Shown here piece by piece: positions 8,891 to 12,671 of a DNA stretch of 12,671 nucleotides. The translations under genes were made by a program, and so were the position numbers. The stretch covers positions 1 through 12,671 of the forward strand of contig JAGFNK010001226.1 in assembly GCA_025769875.1 (NCBI GenBank). The letters are read 5' to 3'. Source of the DNA: Russula earlei. Lineage: Eukaryota > Basidiomycota > Agaricomycetes > Russulales > Russulaceae. A model generated the notes under the pieces. It had not been told where the DNA came from. It did no database searches and was given only the letters and a program-made list of their open reading frames with translations. Every line of letters begins with the position of its first letter. The stretch's first letter is position 1.

Positions 8891-9231
8891 ATACCCTCCT
8901 ACAGGACGGGGCACCGAAGATGATGCAGAGAGCGGGGTTGATAAATGAGGAGCACAATGGAAACCGCCTCACCTCGAGCACTAGTTCTTGTTGCCGTTGC
9001 CATGAACGATACGTAAGCTCCGACTGGTTCATGGTAGACGAGAGCAACGTCGTCGTTAATCAGAGGCCCACCATGGAAAGAACAGAACCGGCCAACGACA
9101 TACGTTGGATACACTTGTCATACTTGACCCTTGACAAAATGTATACTTGTATCCAGTCCTTGTGCCAAGTGTTTGTACCCTTCCTCAGTTTGAGCGCAGG
9201 AATACGTTACCCGTACCGAAACTCGTCGACT
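8891..9231. other. Intergenic stretch, no supported gene
   Basis: Open frames on both strands here (for example 8920-9234 plus and 9114-8899 minus) resemble no family I recognise and overlap each other. I see no RNA gene. Confidence 0.4.
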
Positions 9232-9643
9232 TAACACGACGGGCAGGAAGGGATAAGTCGACTCTGCTTATAGTCAACTCAGTGGATAATAAAAGTAAAA
9301 TATTTCAAGTGCTGAGTAGGCTCTGTTGCGGCCACAAATTATATTACATAAGTAATGACCTTAGTTGAGCACGAAAAATGTGACAAAAAGGGTTAAATAT
9401 GGAGAGTCTACTCATTCCGGCACAACTTTTACCCAGGCTAGGGTAAAAGTTGTGCCGGAATGAGTAGACTCTCCATATTTAACCTTTTTTGTCACATTTT
9501 TCGTGCTCAACTAAGGTCATTACTTATGTAATATAATTTGTGGCCGCAACAGAGCCTACTCAGCACTTGAAATATTTTACTTTTATTATCCACTGAGTTG
9601 ACTATAAGCAGAGTCGACTTATCCCTTCCTGCCCGTCGTGTAA
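9232..9643. mobile_element. Near-perfect 406-bp palindrome flanked by TAA, fold-back or MITE-like
   Basis: Positions 9235-9434 and 9441-9640 are inverted copies of 200 bp around a 6-bp centre (AGGCTA at 9435-9440). I find one mismatch, G 9390 against T 9485, and no gap. The ends read CACGACGGGCAGG and CCTGCCCGTCGTG. TAA flanks both sides (9232-9234 and 9641-9643), which would fit a 3-bp target duplication as made by PIF/Harbinger-type elements; three bases can match by chance. No coding capacity is evident. It ends 70 nt before the mL58 start codon and would form a long hairpin if single-stranded or transcribed. A recent inverted duplication or an assembly artefact would look the same. Confidence 0.8.
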
Positions 9644-9712
9644 TCAACAGCGTCGGAACAAGCGTGACATATGCATATGTAACAGGTGTGTGACTTGCAT
9701 CACTTGCACTGG

Positions 9713-10254
9713 ATGGTCAGCCTCCGTGGTTTCTTTCCCTTGCTTACTCGAGGCTACGCGACCCGCCTTCCTCAAAAGCCCCCAATTCGGCACCCAGACC
9801 CCCTTCAATCAATCCAATGCGGTCACCACATCGCTTCCTGAACATTTGACATTCATTCATCGCCCACCACCTTCCCCTCCTACACCGTTTTCCCTCACAG
9901 TCAATCCATCCTCTCCCCTCTTGCGTACCGCACCGCCAGCGCAGTCAGCTATTCTCGATCTGCCCCCCCCCACTCAAGAAGCCCGCGTTGACACATCCAC
10001 GTTTATCGGAGGAGGCGATTGCGGAAATGCGACGGCTGAGGACGGAGAACCCATCGTTTTACACATGCAGGAAGCTCGCGGACAGCTTTGGATGCTCTCC
10101 CTCGTTTGTGAGCTATATTACACCCCTGACGCCCTCTCGGCAGCGTGCGGCGTTGGCGAAGCGTGATCGCGAACACGAGAAGGCCCGGGCGCGATGGGGA
10201 GAGAAGGCGTCGCTCATCCGGGAGATTCGTAGGAAGAGGAAGGAATTTTGGTGA
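9713..10254 (+). CDS. MRPL20: Mitochondrial ribosomal protein mL58 (MRPL20), two frameshifts in C runs
   Basis: mL58 is a fungal subunit of the large mitochondrial ribosomal subunit. Three frames in series carry the family pattern: MVSLRGFFPLLTRGYATR (import-signal-like, from ATG 9713), then NAVTTSLPEHLTFIHRPPP and TPFSLTVNPSSPLLR, then PRLSEEAIAEMRRLRTENP (about residues 95-113), KLADSFGCSPSFVSYITP (120-137), and the basic end IREIRRKRKEFW before TGA 10252-10254. Removing one C from the run at 9799-9803 and one from 9963-9971 gives 540 nt, exactly 179 residues plus stop. No intron of suitable length explains either shift. Both changes are +1 C in homopolymers, so a sequencing error is likely for an expected essential gene; a real pseudogene is the alternative. 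Confidence 0.78.
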
Positions 10255-10706
10255 CGGTTGTGGGTGCACGGTGTTTGACACACACATCAGCTGTGAATGA
10301 CCGGGCTCATCTGATCTCGACTCGGTTCTAGTTCCGTTCCTAAGGGTGTAGTATCCCAAGTTTGCTCGATTTGCGCAATCTCACAGCTGCTTTTATTCTT
10401 GGATGCCTTTTTGGTGATGAATACCATGCACTGAACCGGCCCCAAATCTTATTCGTATCAAAGGGACTGGTGTTCGATGTACTGAACTCGTTGTCAACGG
10501 ATCCTGAAATTGCGGCGATGACCACATGCATGATCACATGGCGAATGCAATTGCTTTTATCCAATATCCAACCTTTACGCAAGTCTCCCAGCCAAGATCA
10601 GGCGTTCATAAAATCTGGCTTCAGGGTGTCAGATGATCTCAAAACGGCTTTGCTATCCAATCCCAGTTTCTGTCGAGATGGTGCATCATAACGCTCCCCC
10701 AGTGAT
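10255..10706. other. Stretch between mL58 and the minus-strand fragment
   Basis: Overlapping open frames occur on both strands (about 10362-10691 plus, 10582-10340 minus), but none shows a recognisable family or codon bias. It probably holds the mL58 3' UTR and whatever remains of the end of the minus-strand gene. Confidence 0.35.
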
Positions 10707-11114
10707 TTATTTGGCTGCCTCTGGTGTTTGGGAGCCATAGTCGAGAGATCTCGGACCCACTGGCAGTAACTCATCCGGAAGACTACAAACTTGGCAACGG
10801 AAAGAAGAAATTGGGACCTCGGCGTCAACGCCGACCCACAAGACGACAGGGCCGATGGGATCCGCTTCCGTCTTGAAGCGAACCACGTTGATGGAGGTCC
10901 AGACGAGGCCGTTGTCATCGAGGAGGTCGCACACCTTGGGGCCCAAATCGTCCCAGACACTGGTAATCTTGTGGTCAAAGACGGTGCGGAGCTCCTTGCG
11001 GACGCGATAGGCCTCGGGCCCAATAGGCAACACCCAGGGCGTCGTGCCAGAACGGTACACGAGCCGAGGGGAGGAGGGAAGGCGGGCGTAGTAAAACATC
11101 GCCTCTGTGCCCAT
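10707..11114 (-). pseudogene. N-terminal fragment of a basidiomycete hypothetical protein family
   Basis: From ATG 11114 the frame gives 135 residues. The first 100 or so fit a family of unknown function repeated in basidiomycete genomes: YYARLPSSPRLVYRSGTTPW (about 8-27), GPEAYRVRKELRTVFDHKI (32-50), VWDDLGPKVCDLLDDNG (53-69), VWTSINVVRF (70-79) and GPVVLWVGVDAE (88-99). After WVGVDAE the expected continuation (a Ser-Leu turn and a helical CK.LL segment) is absent. The frame continues 36 residues without resemblance and stops at 10709-10707. Full-length members are several hundred residues by recollection, so this looks truncated. A downstream intron leading to further exons is possible, but I found no convincing splice site. 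It is divergent to the second membrane protein gene. Confidence 0.55.
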
Positions 11115-11671
11115 GCTAGACTAGACATGACCTGAGGTCAACTTGCTAGGGGTATTTGACAGCAGTCTTTGGAGCCGCGGCGCGGCTTGGCCGTCGCGGC
11201 AGGAAAGAGCTGTGGCTGATCGGCTGAGTGGCGAATCTGTAATCTGAGTCTCAAATCAAAACATGTCCATTTTGATTTCTCACCTGTTTCAACGATTTGA
11301 TCGTTCTACTGCCAGTACTAGTGGTACCAATTGATTCGCTCTCGGTTGTGTCAGGCGAGAATGTTCACGCGTGGACTTAAGACCGGTCAACATTCCTTCG
11401 ACTTTTCAAAGGATGTCTGATTCGATGTACACCTCAAAATATTTCTCTAAAGCAGCAGTGGCTTTGATCAACCAGAAATCAGCGGAAGAAAGGCCTTGTG
11501 AGCAGGCACGGTGACTCATAGACTGTTGGACACCGCCCGGTAATCTCTAACATGATACCAAAGGATGGAGGACCTTTTTTGTTCCCCATCCAGCTTTTAT
11601 CCTTTCGTGGCCCTACGGCCCCACTTACAATGCCACGCGGTAGGCGTCTGGAAAGATCTTTGTCGTTTGAC
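11115..11671. other. Intergenic region between divergent genes
   Basis: No supported gene. It holds the upstream region of the minus-strand fragment and of membrane protein gene 2. A GC palindrome, GCCGCGGCGCGGC, lies at 11173-11185. Confidence 0.4.
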
Positions 11672-11697
11672 CTGCAGATTCAGATTTTCTATATAGG
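11672..11697 (+). promoter_or_regulatory. Core promoter of membrane protein gene 2
   Basis: CTGCAG at 11672 and CTATATAGG at 11689-11697, with the same 17-nt offset as upstream of gene 1, 88-113 nt before the ATG. Confidence 0.65.
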
Positions 11698-11784
11698 TGG
11701 GAGATCACCGGCCGCTTGAAAGGGGATTCGCTTTTAATCTCGCTACGCTTTATACAAACCAATCGCTTCGAACTGCCTGCAGGA

Positions 11785-12671
11785 ATGGTAAAATTCAACG
11801 ATCCCGTTGTAGTCGCACAGGATTTTCGTATGTACGCTGTCGTAGGAACTTGGGGCCAACTGAAACCGTCGGTCTTTCAACAGGGGCGGTCGTGAACCTC
11901 TGGCACATTGTAGACGGACTGTATATGTGCGTTTTTCTTATTTCCCTCCCTCGAGATTCACGCAACGCAACCCTCTGTCCTCCAGTTGGGAATTCGTCAC
12001 TACCGTTGACTACGAGTGGGAGCGTCATCCAAGGGCATCGCCCCTATCGATGGACGATATGGGTCCGTAACTACTTCTGGGTTTCGTTGCCTCCGACTAA
12101 TCTTTCGCCTGGTATAGCTGTACTCCCTTACTCGCATTTCCACCCTTCTGGCCATGATCGTTAACATGATCGGCTTTGACACTTTCCGACCGATCAACTG
12201 TCAGGTGATTCCTGAATTCACCTTTGCTCCCAAAAACCGCACCCTGACCAATTGATCCCAAGCTCTGGGTCACTTCCGAAGTTGTGAGTATCTCCCTCGA
12301 ATGCTCGATAAGAGCGCTAGACGCCCTGGACCCCACTTCTAGTTCTTTGCCTACTTTGCCGTTGCCAACGCTTCGATGTTGATCGTCCTTCGAGTGTACG
12401 CACGTGATTCTCTCGAAGCCAACTGCTCATAGGGATTTCCAGAATCGCTGTTTGGAACCAAAATAGGATTGTTTTTGCGATCTCAATGAGCACATGGGTG
12501 GCCAACATCTCAGCCCTCATTCATAGCAAGTCTCTCACTGCAGATGGACTGGAATTGCTGATCAATGCGGTTTGATACCAGGTACCGTGCTGGTAATTTA
12601 TCAATGGAAACTATTTCGGCCGCATTGGCTTACTCAATGCATAGATCCGCGGTGCATGGTCGCCTGTGACA
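11785..12671 (+). pseudogene. Second copy of the seven-helix membrane protein gene, 3' partial, frameshifted
   Basis: Exons by comparison with gene 1: 11785-11827, 11884-11926, 11986-12062, 12118-12204, 12263-12283, 12343-12395, 12443-12525, 12582-12592, 12645 to beyond 12671. Lengths and phases equal those of gene 1 except exon 3, which is 77 instead of 76 nt. An extra G in the run at 12018-12020 breaks the frame after VDYEW, and the family sequence SVIQGHRPYRWTIW resumes in the next frame. The rest reads LYSLTRISTLLAMIVNMIGF, INCQLWVTSEV, ASMLIVLRV, IAVWNQNRIVFAI and IRGAWSPVT; it keeps the family Trp residues that gene 1 lost. Intron 7 starts GCAAGT, not GTAAGT. One indel is the only break seen, so a young pseudogene, a sequencing error or an alternative start are all possible. 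The C-terminal half is outside the window. Confidence 0.72.

Noticed and set aside
8920..9234. 104-codon plus frame with an overlapping 71-codon minus frame
   Set aside because: Neither resembles a known family, neither has supporting splice or promoter signals, and they overlap each other.
10362..10691. 109-codon plus-strand frame
   Set aside because: No family resemblance, and opposing frames of similar length exist.
10598..11128. 176-codon minus-strand frame
   Set aside because: It is the alternative frame over the fragment at 11114-10707, which carries the conserved motifs.
11697..12164. 155-codon plus-strand frame
   Set aside because: It reads through introns 1-3 of gene 2; only the short piece SVIQGHRPYRWTIW is true coding sequence.
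1..12671. tRNA, rRNA or CRISPR array
   Set aside because: No cloverleaf, rRNA-like stretch or regularly spaced repeat-spacer pattern was seen by eye on either strand.

Overview
The window looks like a repeat-rich accessory region of an agaricomycete (basidiomycete) fungal nuclear genome. Four things point there: a chromodomain-type Ty3/gypsy retroelement, a DDE transposase of a kind common in Agaricomycetes, basidiomycete-restricted membrane protein genes split by many 47-76 nt introns, and a fungal mitochondrial ribosomal protein gene. No species is claimed. Family assignments rest on recognition of sequence, not on a database search.

Layout. 1-2222 (+) is the 3' end of a decayed gypsy element: integrase tail with chromodomain, an extra ORF after integrase carrying two CCHC zinc knuckles, a polypurine tract, and a 474-bp 3' LTR. 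The LTR end at 2222 abuts a transposase relic on the minus strand (4166 down to 2223) that stops at the LTR, so the retroelement appears to have inserted into an older DNA transposon. 4629-6279 is a non-coding stretch bounded by imperfect inverted repeats, a candidate non-autonomous element. 6801-8699 (+) is a multi-exon gene for a basidiomycete seven-helix membrane protein; I resolve 13 exons, including 11-, 14-, 21- and 25-nt exons, that join into one 360-codon frame. After it come a repeated hairpin (8748-8890) and an almost perfect 406-bp palindrome (9235-9640) flanked by TAA on both sides. 9713-10254 (+) encodes mitochondrial ribosomal protein mL58 (yeast MRPL20), broken in this sequence by one extra C in each of two C runs. 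11114-10707 (-) is the N-terminal part of a basidiomycete hypothetical family. 11672-12671 (+) is a diverged second copy of the membrane protein gene, with the same exon lengths and phases, a one-base frameshift in exon 3 and a GC-AG intron. It runs off the window.

How they relate. The two membrane protein genes are paralogues in direct orientation about 4.9 kb apart. They share intron positions and a promoter block (CTGCAG, then CTATATAGG, in identical spacing). Between them lie the palindrome, mL58 and the truncated gene. The left half is a graveyard of nested mobile elements; the right half is a small duplicated gene pair around a housekeeping gene. No RNA gene or CRISPR array was seen. 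The most unusual features are the palindrome, the microexon architecture and the zinc-knuckle ORF after integrase.
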